This document shows positions 6,937-14,824 of a stretch of DNA of 16,536 nucleotides, piece after piece. The DNA lies in the NCBI GenBank assembly GCA_020431945.1, contig JAGQHH010000444.1:1-16536 (forward strand), in the 5' to 3' direction. The position numbers were made by a program, and so were the translations under genes. Position 1 is the first letter of the stretch. Every line of letters starts with the position of its first letter. The DNA comes from Cyanobacteria bacterium HKST-UBA02 (GTDB lineage: Bacteria > Cyanobacteriota > Vampirovibrionia > Obscuribacterales > Obscuribacteraceae). The notes under the pieces were generated by a model. The model was not told where the DNA came from and did not search any database. It saw only the letters and a list, made by a program, of their open reading frames with translations.

Positions 6937-8001
6937 TCAGTCCTGCTGTTGTTGTCTCCCCCCGAGCCTTTCGGTGAGCGATCGTAGCTCCGAGCCCAGG
7001 GCATTGAGTTTGAGGACGGCTTCTTCGAGCTCTTTGGCGCCCTTTTGATTGTTGTTGCTGGCTTCCTCGACGCTCTTCATCGCTTCCAGGACCTGTTGCA
7101 CGCCCTGGAGCTGTTGCTGGCTCGAGGCCTCGATCTGGATGGCTGCCTGGGCGGAGCGATTGATGCTCTCCGCCAGGGTGACCATGGCACTGCCGGCCTG
7201 GGAGGCGAAGCCTTCTCCGTCGCCGATCACTTTGCTGCCGTGCTCGGTTTTCATGGTGGCGGAAGCGGTGGCTTCTACGATCTCGTTGAGGATGCTTCGG
7301 ACGCTGGATGTGGCTTTCTTCGATTGATCGGCGAGGCTCTTGATCGCCTGGGCGACTACGGCGAAGCCTTTGCCCTGCTCCCCTGCCCGGGCAGCTTCGA
7401 TGGCGGCGTTCACGGCCAGGAGGTTGGATTGCTGGGCGATATCATCCACGGTGGCGATGATCTCGCCTACCTGTTTGGTCTGGTTGCGCAGGGTGAGGAT
7501 GGTGCGGGTCAGGGATTCCATATGCTCTTTGATGGCCTGCATGCCGGAGAGCACGTCATTGGCCGCTTTCTGTCCGAGCTCGGAGGTGCGCAGGACGCTG
7601 CGGGCATCGGTGGAGACGTTCTGAGCTTTGCGGCTGGACACTTCCACTGTCTGTCTGACCTCTTCCACGATGGTGGTGGTCTCGGTCACCGCCGCGGCAG
7701 TCTGGGTGGAGTTGATGGAAAGATTGGTGGAGGCTTCGAGGATGATATGGGCGAGCCGGGAGAGCTCGTGAACCACCTTGTCGATTTCTTTGTACTCTTC
7801 GATCTTGGCGGCGGCGGGCTGGTGCCCGTTCGTTTTGAAACTCTCGGTGCCGGTGGCAATGAATTCGTCCCGCCATTCGTTGAGCTCTTTGGTGGTGGCA
7901 CCGAATTCTCTGGCCAGCTTGCTCGCCGTTTCGCCCTGCAAGAGCCTCAAAACAGCGTCCCGTTTGTGCGCTGGTGAGAGGCTCTGAGATTTCCTGACCA
8001 T
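6937..8001 (-). CDS. Soluble methyl-accepting chemotaxis protein with N-terminal helix-turn-helix
   Basis: A 354-residue chemoreceptor with no hydrophobic membrane segment. Residues 9-57 read as a transposase-type (IS3 OrfA-like) helix-turn-helix: helix 1 [13 protein letters not shown], helix 2 ASKLAREFG, then [12 protein letters not shown] as the putative recognition helix. The N-terminal 20 residues carry net positive charge (R3, K4, K13, R14, R19 against D15). A short linker (58-68) leads to a long antiparallel coiled coil (about 70-345) whose hairpin tip, 188-215, matches the receptor consensus ([25 protein letters not shown]) that contacts CheA and CheW. There is no periplasmic, PAS or GAF sensory domain and no C-terminal CheR-docking pentapeptide; the end is Gln-rich. 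ATG with AAGGAGG 7 bases upstream. The MCP part is certain; DNA binding by the N-terminus is inferred. Confidence 0.96.
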   Translation of the reverse strand: MVRKSQSLSPAHKRDAVLRLLQGETASKLAREFGATTKELNEWRDEFIATGTESFKTNGHQPAAAKIEEYKEIDKVVHELSRLAHIILEASTNLSINSTQTAAAVTETTTIVEEVRQTVEVSSRKAQNVSTDARSVLRTSELGQKAANDVLSGMQAIKEHMESLTRTILTLRNQTKQVGEIIATVDDIAQQSNLLAVNAAIEAARAGEQGKGFAVVAQAIKSLADQSKKATSSVRSILNEIVEATASATMKTEHGSKVIGDGEGFASQAGSAMVTLAESINRSAQAAIQIEASSQQQLQGVQQVLEAMKSVEEASNNNQKGAKELEEAVLKLNALGSELRSLTERLGGRQQQQD

Positions 8002-8008
8002 CGGATCT

Positions 8009-8015
8009 CCTCCTT
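8009..8015 (-). promoter_or_regulatory. Strong Shine-Dalgarno site for the chemoreceptor gene
   Basis: AAGGAGG lies 7 bases before the receptor ATG and overlaps the TAA stop of the preceding cheW. It is the best ribosome site in the operon. It fixes the receptor start so that the helix-turn-helix segment is part of the protein, and it agrees with the need for many receptor copies per kinase. Confidence 0.7.
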
Positions 8016-8454
8016 ATATATGATACCCGGTTATATAATCCCGCAATTCCAAAAGGTCTACAGTACGGTCCGTGACTTTCACAAGTCGGAAAGCCAGAGG
8101 CGATAGAGACTGCGCGAAGAGCTGCTCTTCATGGTAGAGCTGGACCGTCTCGACATGGTCCACAAGTATTCCCAGCTTTGAGTCCCCGTCTCTGACAACG
8201 ATGATCCGATCGGCAGGATCTACGGCCATGCTCACTTTTTCGCCGGGGCTATGGCGGGCGGCGGCAGCTCGCAAACTGCAGACGGCAACTATGTCCCCGC
8301 GAATATTGATCAGACCGGCAATCTCCGCCGGCTGGTCGAGAATCTCTTCGGGCTGGACTGCTTCCAGCACCTCCAGGACGCTATCCACTTCGATGGCGAA
8401 GGGTTTGCCGTCCACTTTCATCATCAGGAGCTGCACGCCTTCATTCTCGTTCAT
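8014..8454 (-). CDS. cheW: CheW-type coupling protein (second of three)
   Basis: A 146-residue single CheW domain covering nearly the whole protein. The hallmark is IAGLINIRGDIVAVCSLR (45-62), with the conserved Arg52, followed by the second-subdomain strand DRIIVVRDGDSKLGILVDHV (82-101). It would join the soluble receptor to CheA. The strand after the hallmark reads AVCSLR rather than the common PVIDLR, a mild divergence. It overlaps the end of the upstream cheW by 14 bases and has AGGAG 8 bases before the ATG, so the two couplers are probably translated together. Having two different adjacent couplers recalls FrzA/FrzB of Myxococcus, but I cannot tell which copy contacts kinase and which receptor. 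Confidence 0.94.
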   Translation of the reverse strand: MNENEGVQLLMMKVDGKPFAIEVDSVLEVLEAVQPEEILDQPAEIAGLINIRGDIVAVCSLRAAAARHSPGEKVSMAVDPADRIIVVRDGDSKLGILVDHVETVQLYHEEQLFAQSLSPLAFRLVKVTDRTVDLLELRDYITGYHI

Positions 8455-8941
8455 GACGCCGGCTCCTGTTGATTGACTCGAAAGCCGCCAGGGTCTCGCC
8501 GCTGAAGAGGCTGTCGCTGTCGAACAAGATCATGATGCCGTCGGTCTCGGCTACGGCAGCATGGGGCGCCTCCCCGGGAAGGATGCGGCGCAGGGGAAAG
8601 ATTTTTCTCCGGGGATAGGTCCTGGTGCCCATCACCTGGTCGGTCATGATGCTGACAGTGGTGCCGCCGGCTCGCATGACGATCAACTGGTCCGTGAGAG
8701 AGACCTGCTTGCCGGGCAGGTTCCAGCGCGGTCTCAGGTCCACCAGGGGGACGTCCTGACCACGCACATTGATGATCCCCAGAAGTCCAGGCAGAAGATC
8801 AGACTGGGGACCAGGCGGGGGCTCATAGCTCACCGAATCGAAGACCTGGATCACAGTATCCAGGGGCAGACAGGCCTGATGGGGGCCGACCTTGAAGACC
8901 AGCACCTGCACCTGATTGTCGCTATTGATTGGGTTCGGCAA
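8441..8941 (-). CDS. cheW: CheW-type coupling protein (first of three), TTG start
   Basis: A 166-residue CheW-domain protein. The hallmark is LLGIINVRGQDVPLVDLR (53-70) with Arg60; the second half includes DQLIVMRAGGTTVSIMTDQV (84-103). A basic loop, YPRRKIFPLRRI (109-120), and a basic C-terminal tail (SRRHERE) are additions to the minimal fold. The frame opens with TTG at 8941; AGGGGA ends 4 bases before it, and the next in-frame alternatives (GTG codons about 11-13 residues in) would cut the first strand of the fold, so TTG is preferred. It is the first gene of the chemosensory block, 22 bases after the AAA ATPase, and its 3' end overlaps the next cheW. Confidence 0.92.
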   Translation of the reverse strand: MPNPINSDNQVQVLVFKVGPHQACLPLDTVIQVFDSVSYEPPPGPQSDLLPGLLGIINVRGQDVPLVDLRPRWNLPGKQVSLTDQLIVMRAGGTTVSIMTDQVMGTRTYPRRKIFPLRRILPGEAPHAAVAETDGIMILFDSDSLFSGETLAAFESINRSRRHERE

Positions 8942-8945
8942 TTCT

Positions 8946-8951
8946 TCCCCT
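8946..8951 (-). promoter_or_regulatory. Ribosome binding site deciding the TTG start of the first cheW
   Basis: AGGGGA stands 4 bases before TTG at 8941, in the short gap after the AAA ATPase stop. No ATG is available nearby in this frame, so this site is the main reason for accepting TTG. The rare start may lower expression of this coupler relative to its neighbours. Confidence 0.55.
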
Positions 8952-8963
8952 GTTACCTGCTAT

Positions 8964-10388
8964 CTATTTCTCTACGCTCTTTCTTTTTACCGCTTTTTTC
9001 TTGAAGCCCAGAAGGCTGGCTGATAAATCACCGCCAACCACGCACATCTCGTGCATGGCTTCGTCCAGGTGGGCATCTTTGACCACCAGGTCCCTGTCGT
9101 CATCGCTGGCGAAAAGGGCTGCTTTGCGCAGGAGCTCCCTGATGAAAGCGGCGCTCGCCCCTTCGGTCCGTTTGACGAAGGTCTTCCAGTTCTTGACGTC
9201 GACCTGGAGTCCCTGGCGGTAGAGATCGAAAAGGCGCTCCCGGCACTCGGCATCGGGCAGAGGGATGTTATAGGCCTGGTCGATGCGTCCGGGACGGGCT
9301 GCCAGAGCCGGCTCCAGTATGTCGGGGCGGTTGGTGGTCAGCAAGAACATCACGTCGCAGTCATCTGCCAGACCGTCCATCTCGTTGAGAAGCTCGAAAA
9401 GGAGGACATTGGAGCAACCTTTCTCGCTGGCCATGCCGCGCTCTTCGGCGATGAGATCGACATCCTCCAGGATGACGATGGCAGGCTCGAGAATCCTGGC
9501 CATGCGGCAGGACTGCTCGAGAAGCCCGAGACCCCGGCCGGTCATCAGGATCACCGTGCGGTTGCGGATCTCGCTGGCGATATACATGGCAGTGAGGGTT
9601 TTTCCGGTCCCGGGCGGGCCGTGCAAGAGAAGCCCGGTTTTCAGGTGGCGGCCGGCAGCCAGGAGCTGATCCGAGCGCTGGCCGAACTTGATGGTCTGGC
9701 GCTCGATCTTCTCGAGCAGGCCCGAAGGCAGGATGATCGATTCGCGGCTCACTTTCGGGAGCTTGTGAAAATTGATCGAAGCGCCCCGCATATGCTCCTG
9801 GGAAACCGAGATCACATGACCCCGGTAGATATTGCGCTGGCGCAAAAGAGTGCGGATGCGGCTGAAGAAGCGCTCGGCGGTGGTTTTTTGAGAAGCCATG
9901 GCTTCCAGGACCGGACGCTTACTGAGCCCGTCATTGCTGAGCTGGATCAGGACCGCCAGGCGCTCGCCATGGTCGTGAATGAGAAAGAGCCCGTTGGTGA
10001 CGCAGGCTCTGATACTGTCGTCCTCCACCTGGATATTGCTGTACTCCACCGGACCTTCTCGTCCGGATGCGCCTCCCCCGTACAGACCCGCCGACGCCGC
10101 CGGAGTGGCGATGTTAGCCAGGGAGCAGGTGAGATACTCGCTGCCTGTGGTCACCCCGATCAGCTCATGGGTAGTGCCCGGCTCTTCGAGAAAACGATCG
10201 AGAGCGAGCTGGAGATTGGGATGGTCATATTTCTCGAATTTCTCGGTGATTGCCTGATAGCGCGAGGGCTCCTCACTGAAATGAGCAGTGAGCCTGTCAT
10301 AGAGAGTATTCTCTTTGTCCACGCTGGCGCTCATCTGGTCCATGAAGCCTTTGAAAGACTTGCCGAAATCGTCCGGATTCATAGTCAT
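8964..10388 (-). CDS. Classical AAA ATPase with unrecognised N-terminal domain
   Basis: A 474-residue soluble protein with one AAA module (about 212-450): Walker A GPPGTGKT (257-264), Walker B VILEDVD (305-311), sensor-1 N353 in TTNRPD, and a second-region-of-homology RPGRID (365-370) supplying likely arginine fingers. This is the FtsH/Cdc48/YjoB branch; no protease domain or membrane helix is present, so it is probably a hexameric unfoldase or remodeller. Residues 1-200 form a domain I cannot name; it contains a Gly-rich loop (YGGGASGREG, 103-112) and a strand-rich part (115-195). The tail is basic (KKKAVKRK). ATG at 10388 with GAGAGG about 10 bases upstream. It lies 22 bases before the first cheW and may remodel the chemosensory array or its targets, but position is the only evidence for that. 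Confidence 0.9.
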   Translation of the reverse strand: MTMNPDDFGKSFKGFMDQMSASVDKENTLYDRLTAHFSEEPSRYQAITEKFEKYDHPNLQLALDRFLEEPGTTHELIGVTTGSEYLTCSLANIATPAASAGLYGGGASGREGPVEYSNIQVEDDSIRACVTNGLFLIHDHGERLAVLIQLSNDGLSKRPVLEAMASQKTTAERFFSRIRTLLRQRNIYRGHVISVSQEHMRGASINFHKLPKVSRESIILPSGLLEKIERQTIKFGQRSDQLLAAGRHLKTGLLLHGPPGTGKTLTAMYIASEIRNRTVILMTGRGLGLLEQSCRMARILEPAIVILEDVDLIAEERGMASEKGCSNVLLFELLNEMDGLADDCDVMFLLTTNRPDILEPALAARPGRIDQAYNIPLPDAECRERLFDLYRQGLQVDVKNWKTFVKRTEGASAAFIRELLRKAALFASDDDRDLVVKDAHLDEAMHEMCVVGGDLSASLLGFKKKAVKRKSVEK

Positions 10389-10425
10389 GAGAAAAGGACC
10401 TCTCGAGCTCTATAAAGCTAAGAAG

Positions 10426-11988
10426 TTATTCCCGGTTCAGATCGAATATATATAAATCAAATGATCTACCCGGGCGATGATACTCGACGGTGCTCCCGGG
10501 CTTGCCGTAGCGCCGGGAAAGCTCGTCGAGCAGTGCTTTCGAGACGGACCGGGCAGGCATCTTGCTGCTTTCGAGCAGACCTCGATCCTGAATCACAGCC
10601 AGTTTCGGAAAACGGCTCTTATCCAGGGCCCCGACACGGTCCAGGGTATCCCGTATAAGACCATCCTTGCTCCAGAGCTCGGCATAGCCACGATGAGAGG
10701 CGGGCTTGCGCTCCCCGGCCCGGGGAAAAGTGAGGTAGCCTTTCTGAGGAATCTGCGCCTGCTGCTCCTCTTGCAAGTAATACAGGAGGGTATATGAATC
10801 GAAATCCGGGACCACGAGAAATGCACAGTCTCTGTATTTCCCGTCTTTCATATCCCGGGCCACGGCCCTGAGACCGTTTCGATCCGTCGAGGCAATGGCC
10901 TTTATCTCGACTGCGCTGGCAATGGCGAGGACGGCAAGAAGTCCTGATAGGACAAGCCTGTTTTTCAGCTTCGACTGCACAAGACCGGCCAGCAGGATCC
11001 AGATAGGCACCGCAAATGGTGTCATATAACGGCAGTAGCCGAGAATGAACGGTGTCAGAAAGCCCAGGGTGAAAACCGGGACAAGACCCGTGAGATAGAG
11101 CATCGTCATGGCCGTTCCCGGGGGCTCGATCTTGCCGGGGCTTTTACCTTGTACCAGCTTGACTGTAAACAATATCAGGGCCGCCGGGACGGCGAGGATC
11201 ACCAGCACGAAGCCTGCGATCCAGGGAAGAGGCAGGGTGGCTGCCAGGTTGGAGGCGAAAACCTCCGGGGCCTGTATCAGGGGGGTGCGGTCCACCCAGT
11301 AGGTACCGTGCCTGAGATGGGTGAGGAGTTGGGGCACCCAGGGAGCAAAAGCCAGGAGAGCCAGACCGAAAGCCAGGTAGACCTTGAGGGACGGGGTTCT
11401 GGATAGGAGAGTGGAGAGACAGAGGAGGGCGATGAGATAAAGCCCGGCATAATGCGTATAGACGGTGAGAGTGGAGAATAGGAAGAGCAGGGCGAGGTTC
11501 TTTTTCGAGGCGTTCTCGATACTGTCGAGAAAGAAGATCATTGTGGCGGTAGAGAGCACTGCTAGAAGAGAATAAGCTCGTACTTCATGCGAGAAGAAAA
11601 TCGCCAGGGGAGAGACCGCCGCGAAGAAGCAGGCGATAAGGGCCTGACGCCGTCCCGCCTCGCTGTCTGCCGCCGGGCAGCGTCCTGCCAGCATGTATGT
11701 CAGAGGAATGAGCAGGCAGCCGGTGATAATCGATGAGAGAGCGAGGCTCACGGCTCCCCTGCCGAATAGCGCCTCCCAGACGCTCATGAGCATGAAATAG
11801 AGAGGCGGTCCGAACTCGAAGGCGGTGGTATTCTCGATCAGCTCGGCTATCCCGTGGCTGCCCGCCACATAGATTGTGATGGCGTCATCGAGATCGATGC
11901 CGGCGCCCAGGGTGATCAGTCGCAGCAAGAGTCCCAGAGCCGTTATCGCCGAAACTGACAGGACCAACTTACTAACGGTCTTAGTCAC
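10426..11988 (-). CDS. PMT/ArnT-like GT-C membrane glycosyltransferase
   Basis: A 520-residue integral membrane protein with roughly ten hydrophobic segments in residues 1-370 and a soluble C-terminal domain (about 375-520). Family marks of GT39/PMT-type enzymes: the acidic pair D34-D35 in the first outer loop (IDLDDAIT, where family members often have DE), the PPLYF motif (61-65), and SHEVRAYSLL. Such enzymes transfer a sugar from a polyprenyl-phosphate carrier to protein or lipid on the outer face of the membrane; the substrate here is unknown. The start is GTG at 11988, two bases after the stop of the WecA-like gene (TGA-TC-GTG), with only a weak GAGAAAG upstream, so translation is probably coupled. 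Pairing with a polyprenyl-phosphate sugar transferase suggests a shared glycan pathway. Confidence 0.85.
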   Translation of the reverse strand: MTKTVSKLVLSVSAITALGLLLRLITLGAGIDLDDAITIYVAGSHGIAELIENTTAFEFGPPLYFMLMSVWEALFGRGAVSLALSSIITGCLLIPLTYMLAGRCPAADSEAGRRQALIACFFAAVSPLAIFFSHEVRAYSLLAVLSTATMIFFLDSIENASKKNLALLFLFSTLTVYTHYAGLYLIALLCLSTLLSRTPSLKVYLAFGLALLAFAPWVPQLLTHLRHGTYWVDRTPLIQAPEVFASNLAATLPLPWIAGFVLVILAVPAALILFTVKLVQGKSPGKIEPPGTAMTMLYLTGLVPVFTLGFLTPFILGYCRYMTPFAVPIWILLAGLVQSKLKNRLVLSGLLAVLAIASAVEIKAIASTDRNGLRAVARDMKDGKYRDCAFLVVPDFDSYTLLYYLQEEQQAQIPQKGYLTFPRAGERKPASHRGYAELWSKDGLIRDTLDRVGALDKSRFPKLAVIQDRGLLESSKMPARSVSKALLDELSRRYGKPGSTVEYHRPGRSFDLYIFDLNRE

Positions 11989-11990
11989 GA

Positions 11991-13406
11991 TCAGTCGGAG
12001 CTTTCTCGATTCTCCGGAGAGTCTCCGGCATCTTCTTCGGTGAGGCTCTCGACATCGCCGGGAGTTTCTTCGTCTTCATCCAGAGGCACCTCGCCCGGCA
12101 CCGTATCCGGTGTGGCCGTCACTTTCCCTCTCTGGCGGTGACGGTTGAGCACCTCGGCGAAAAAGAAGGCCATGACCAGCACAGCCCCGGACATCTTCAA
12201 GAAATACTCCTGCTGACCGACGAAAGAAGCGGCTATCAGACCGAGTATTCCGGATGCCAGGTAGATCAGATAAGCGACGTTCTTCTGGGAAAGACCAGTC
12301 TTGAGAAGCCGGTGATGGATATGACCGTCATCCGGCGAGAAGATCGAGCGTCCGGTGGCGAGCCTGCGGAGTACCGCCCAGGAAGTATCTAATAAGGGGA
12401 AAAAGAGAATCAGACCGACAAGCAATACCGTGGGCACGATGACGGTGGCGGCAGCCACCCCCTTGATCACCCCGGTGATCGATATCGCCCCTAAAGTAAA
12501 GCCCACAAGATATGCCCCGGAGTCTCCCATGAAAATTCGGGCAGGGTTGAAATTCCAGCGGAGAAATCCGAAGAGGGCTCCGGCCAGGACTGCTGCCATG
12601 AGGGCTGCGTAGGGTCTGGTGATACTGTCTCCCAGGGCGACGCTCCAGATGGTCAGGGCCGATATGGCGGAGACCCCGGCCGCAAGACCGTCCATACCGT
12701 CGATGAGGTTGACGGCATTGGCTACCCCCACCAGCCAGAGCACGGTGATAGGCAGGCTCAGATAACCGAGCTCGATGGGCACCCCGCCGGTGATCGTCAT
12801 GAATCCCAGGTCGAGGTCCATATTGAGCGGCACCGGTATGGATTTGATCCTTATGCCGACGCTGTATGCGGCACAGGCAGCGAGGATCTGAACCAGGAAC
12901 TTATTGCGGGCTTTCAAAGATTCGAGGTCGTCCAGGAGGCCGAGCACGAAAACCAGGGTGCCACCGATGGCAATACCGCCTACTCCCTCCACTCCCCGGG
13001 CGTCCTTGGGCAGACGCCCGGCGATCGCCACCAGGGCGGTGATGGTGGTGAGCATACTGATATAGATGGCGACGCCGCCCAGACGGGGAACCGCCACTTT
13101 GTGGATGCGCCGTTCTTCCCCGGGCTTGTCCACCAGACCGAGCTTCATCGCCCGGGAGCGGATCTCCGGGGTCAGCCACCAGGAGATGGACATGGCCATG
13201 AGAAATCCCGGAATGTGCATCTTGTCCAGATGACCGTGAGGGACGAACCACATAGCCCAGACGAAGCCGGTAAGAAAGAGGAGGACCTGGCAGACGACGA
13301 TGGCTGCCGAGATGGCCTTGCTGCCGGTCAGCGCCGGCAGGCTCGCTTCAGGTACGCCTGTTTCCTTGTGGTTCTCCACCATGATGGCAGTGTCTTCGTC
13401 GGCCAT
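11991..13406 (-). CDS. wecA: WecA/TagO-type polyprenyl-phosphate N-acetylhexosamine-1-phosphate transferase
   Basis: A 471-residue multi-spanning membrane protein of the MraY/WecA superfamily. It would transfer a HexNAc-1-phosphate from a UDP-sugar to undecaprenyl phosphate, starting cell-envelope polysaccharide synthesis. Visible signature motifs: GLVDKP (90-95), RRIHK and PRLGG (99-111), GLLDD (156-160) with the Mg2+-binding acidic pair, NLIDGMDGL (233-241), FMGDSGA (292-298), and DDGHIHHRL (359-367), the last pointing to WecA/TagO rather than MraY. About eleven hydrophobic segments. Two parts are unusual: a polar N-terminal stretch (1-28) and a strongly acidic, probably disordered cytoplasmic tail (430-471). 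ATG at 13406 with GAGGAAA upstream, 17 bases after glyA. Family is sure; the exact sugar and polymer are not. Confidence 0.92.
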   Translation of the reverse strand: MADEDTAIMVENHKETGVPEASLPALTGSKAISAAIVVCQVLLFLTGFVWAMWFVPHGHLDKMHIPGFLMAMSISWWLTPEIRSRAMKLGLVDKPGEERRIHKVAVPRLGGVAIYISMLTTITALVAIAGRLPKDARGVEGVGGIAIGGTLVFVLGLLDDLESLKARNKFLVQILAACAAYSVGIRIKSIPVPLNMDLDLGFMTITGGVPIELGYLSLPITVLWLVGVANAVNLIDGMDGLAAGVSAISALTIWSVALGDSITRPYAALMAAVLAGALFGFLRWNFNPARIFMGDSGAYLVGFTLGAISITGVIKGVAAATVIVPTVLLVGLILFFPLLDTSWAVLRRLATGRSIFSPDDGHIHHRLLKTGLSQKNVAYLIYLASGILGLIAASFVGQQEYFLKMSGAVLVMAFFFAEVLNRHRQRGKVTATPDTVPGEVPLDEDEETPGDVESLTEEDAGDSPENRESSD

Positions 13407-13423
13407 GGATGCTTTTCCTCAGC

Positions 13424-14698
13424 TCAGCTGACCCCGGCAAGACGCTCGAGACGCTCGCTATACTGCGGATAGAGCGGGAATCTCTGGCAGAGTTGTTTGA
13501 CTTCTTCCTGGACCCGGGCTTTCACCTTCTCGTCTTCCGGAGACTTGAGGGTGTCGGCTATCAGGGCGCCGATCTTCTCCATCTCGGCGATGCCCATGCC
13601 CCGGGTGGTGGCTGCCGGGGTGCCGATTCTGATACCGCTGGTGATGAAAGGTTTTTCCGGGTCGTTGGGAACGGCGTTCTTGTTGACGGTGATGCCCACT
13701 TCTTCCAGGAGCTTGGAAGCGCTCTTGCCGGTCATCGAGATCGGTCTGAGATCGACAGTCATCAGGTGATTGTCGGTGCCTCCGGAAACGATCTCGAGAC
13801 CCTGGTCGACCATGGTGCGGGCCAGCACTTTGGCATTAGCGACGATACGCTCCTGGTATTGCTGGAACTCGGGCTTGAGAGCCTCTCCGAAAGCGACAGC
13901 CTTGGCGGCGATGACATGCATGAGGGGACCGCCCTGAATACCGGGGAAAACAGCCTTGTCGATTTCTTTGGCGAATTCTTCCTGGCACATGATCACTCCG
14001 CCCCGGGGACCGCGCAGAGTCTTGTGGGTGGTGGAAGTGACGAAATGGGCGTGGGGGAAGGGATTGGGATGAAGCCCGGCGACGATGAGCCCGGCTATGT
14101 GAGCCACGTCGGCCATGAGATAAGCCTTGACGCTGTCGGCGATCTTGCGGAAGCGCTCGAAATCGATGGTCCGGGAATAGTTGCTGGCGCCGCAGACGAT
14201 CAGGCGGGGCTTGAGCTTTTTCACTGTCTCTTCGACCTTGTCATAGTCGATGCGACCGGTCTCGGGATCGATACCGTAGAAATTTGCCTGGAACCATTTG
14301 CCGGACATATTGACCGGGGAGCCATGGGTGAGGTGTCCGCCCTGATCCAGAGCCATTCCCAGCACCACGTCACCGGGCTCGAGCATGGCGAACATCACCG
14401 CCATATTGGCCTGGGCGCCGCTGTGGGGCTGGACATTGGCGTGAGGAGCGTCGAAGAGCTGTTTGAGACGCGCCATGGCCAGGCGCTCGGCTTCATCGAC
14501 GAACTGGCAACCGCCGTAATAACGCTTGCCCGGAAGACCTTCGGCATACTTGTTGGTGAGCACCGAGCCCTGGGCCTCGAGGACCGCTTCGCTGACGAAA
14601 TTCTCGCTGGCTATGAGCTCGATGGAGTTCTGCTGCCTGCTGAGCTCATCCCCGATGATCCCGTAAAGCTCCGGATCCGACTCTTTCAAACTGACCAT
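13424..14698 (-). CDS. glyA: Serine hydroxymethyltransferase
   Basis: A 424-residue PLP enzyme that interconverts serine plus tetrahydrofolate with glycine plus methylene-tetrahydrofolate, the main source of one-carbon units. From ATG at 14698: [12 protein letters not shown] (25-36), [14 protein letters not shown] (51-64), PLP-nitrogen Asp D197 and H200 in [12 protein letters not shown], and the PLP lysine K226 in [14 protein letters not shown]. Length is normal for the bacterial enzyme. An in-frame GTG at 14722 would add eight residues (RGGGETS region), but that stretch is the ribosome site itself (GGGGAG 6 bases before ATG), so the ATG is chosen. It opens the dense gene run leading to the chemosensory genes and follows recO after 126 bases. 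Confidence 0.98.
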   Translation of the reverse strand: MVSLKESDPELYGIIGDELSRQQNSIELIASENFVSEAVLEAQGSVLTNKYAEGLPGKRYYGGCQFVDEAERLAMARLKQLFDAPHANVQPHSGAQANMAVMFAMLEPGDVVLGMALDQGGHLTHGSPVNMSGKWFQANFYGIDPETGRIDYDKVEETVKKLKPRLIVCGASNYSRTIDFERFRKIADSVKAYLMADVAHIAGLIVAGLHPNPFPHAHFVTSTTHKTLRGPRGGVIMCQEEFAKEIDKAVFPGIQGGPLMHVIAAKAVAFGEALKPEFQQYQERIVANAKVLARTMVDQGLEIVSGGTDNHLMTVDLRPISMTGKSASKLLEEVGITVNKNAVPNDPEKPFITSGIRIGTPAATTRGMGIAEMEKIGALIADTLKSPEDEKVKARVQEEVKQLCQRFPLYPQYSERLERLAGVS

Positions 14699-14704
14699 GC
14701 TCGT

Positions 14705-14710
14705 CTCCCC
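14705..14710 (-). promoter_or_regulatory. Ribosome binding site deciding the glyA start
   Basis: GGGGAG, 6 bases before ATG at 14698, with a second purine-rich block just upstream. The competing GTG at 14722 would place this Shine-Dalgarno sequence inside the coding region. Confidence 0.6.
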
Positions 14711-14732
14711 GCCTCCCCGCACAGATAATCTC

Positions 14733-14747
14733 CCGTTATTTTAACGG
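14733..14747. promoter_or_regulatory. Inverted repeat in the glyA leader, possible operator
   Basis: CCGTTA-TTT-TAACGG is a perfect 6-base inverted repeat with a 3-base centre, 34 bases before the glyA ATG in an AT-richer stretch. In the glyA direction no T-run follows, so it is not a terminator for recO; on the plus strand TTTT follows, but no gene there needs a terminator. A regulator-binding site is the best guess. Confidence 0.3.
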
Positions 14748-14776
14748 TTTTGGCCCTTTTCTTCCGTTTTGGATCA

Positions 14777-14806
14777 CTAATGTTGACTCAGGAAAGCCCT
14801 TTGCAA
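14777..14806 (-). promoter_or_regulatory. Candidate promoter for glyA and the downstream genes
   Basis: Within the 126-base gap between recO and glyA the minus strand shows TTGCAA, an 18-base spacer and CATTAG, a loose sigma-70-type match about 80 bases before the glyA start. This is the only gap large enough for a promoter before the long run of closely packed genes. The match is weak and spacing slightly long. Confidence 0.25.
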
Positions 14807-14824
14807 CGTCGATCCGCTCTGCCT

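Noticed and set aside
7045..7977. Gly-rich 310-residue plus-strand frame
   Set aside because: Shadow of the chemoreceptor gene. The Gly richness comes from the antisense of repeated Ala/Thr/Ser codons in the coiled coil.
6937..8001. Possibility that the helix-turn-helix marks an inserted transposase remnant
   Set aside because: No terminal repeats, no DDE domain and no frame break are seen. The strong ribosome site precedes the HTH and the frame runs through into the MCP, so it is a fused domain.
9051..10415. 454-residue open frame on the plus strand
   Set aside because: It is antisense to the AAA ATPase, whose Walker and sensor motifs are unmistakable. The plus frame has no motif.
13409..14728. 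439-residue open frame on the plus strand
   Set aside because: It is antisense to glyA, which is full length and highly conserved; the plus frame mirrors it with no family match that I can see.
14733..14760. Terminator after recO
   Set aside because: The CCGTTA/TAACGG repeat is AT-rich, and in the recO direction it is followed by GAGATTATC, not a T-run. The T-run is on the plus-strand side, where no gene ends.
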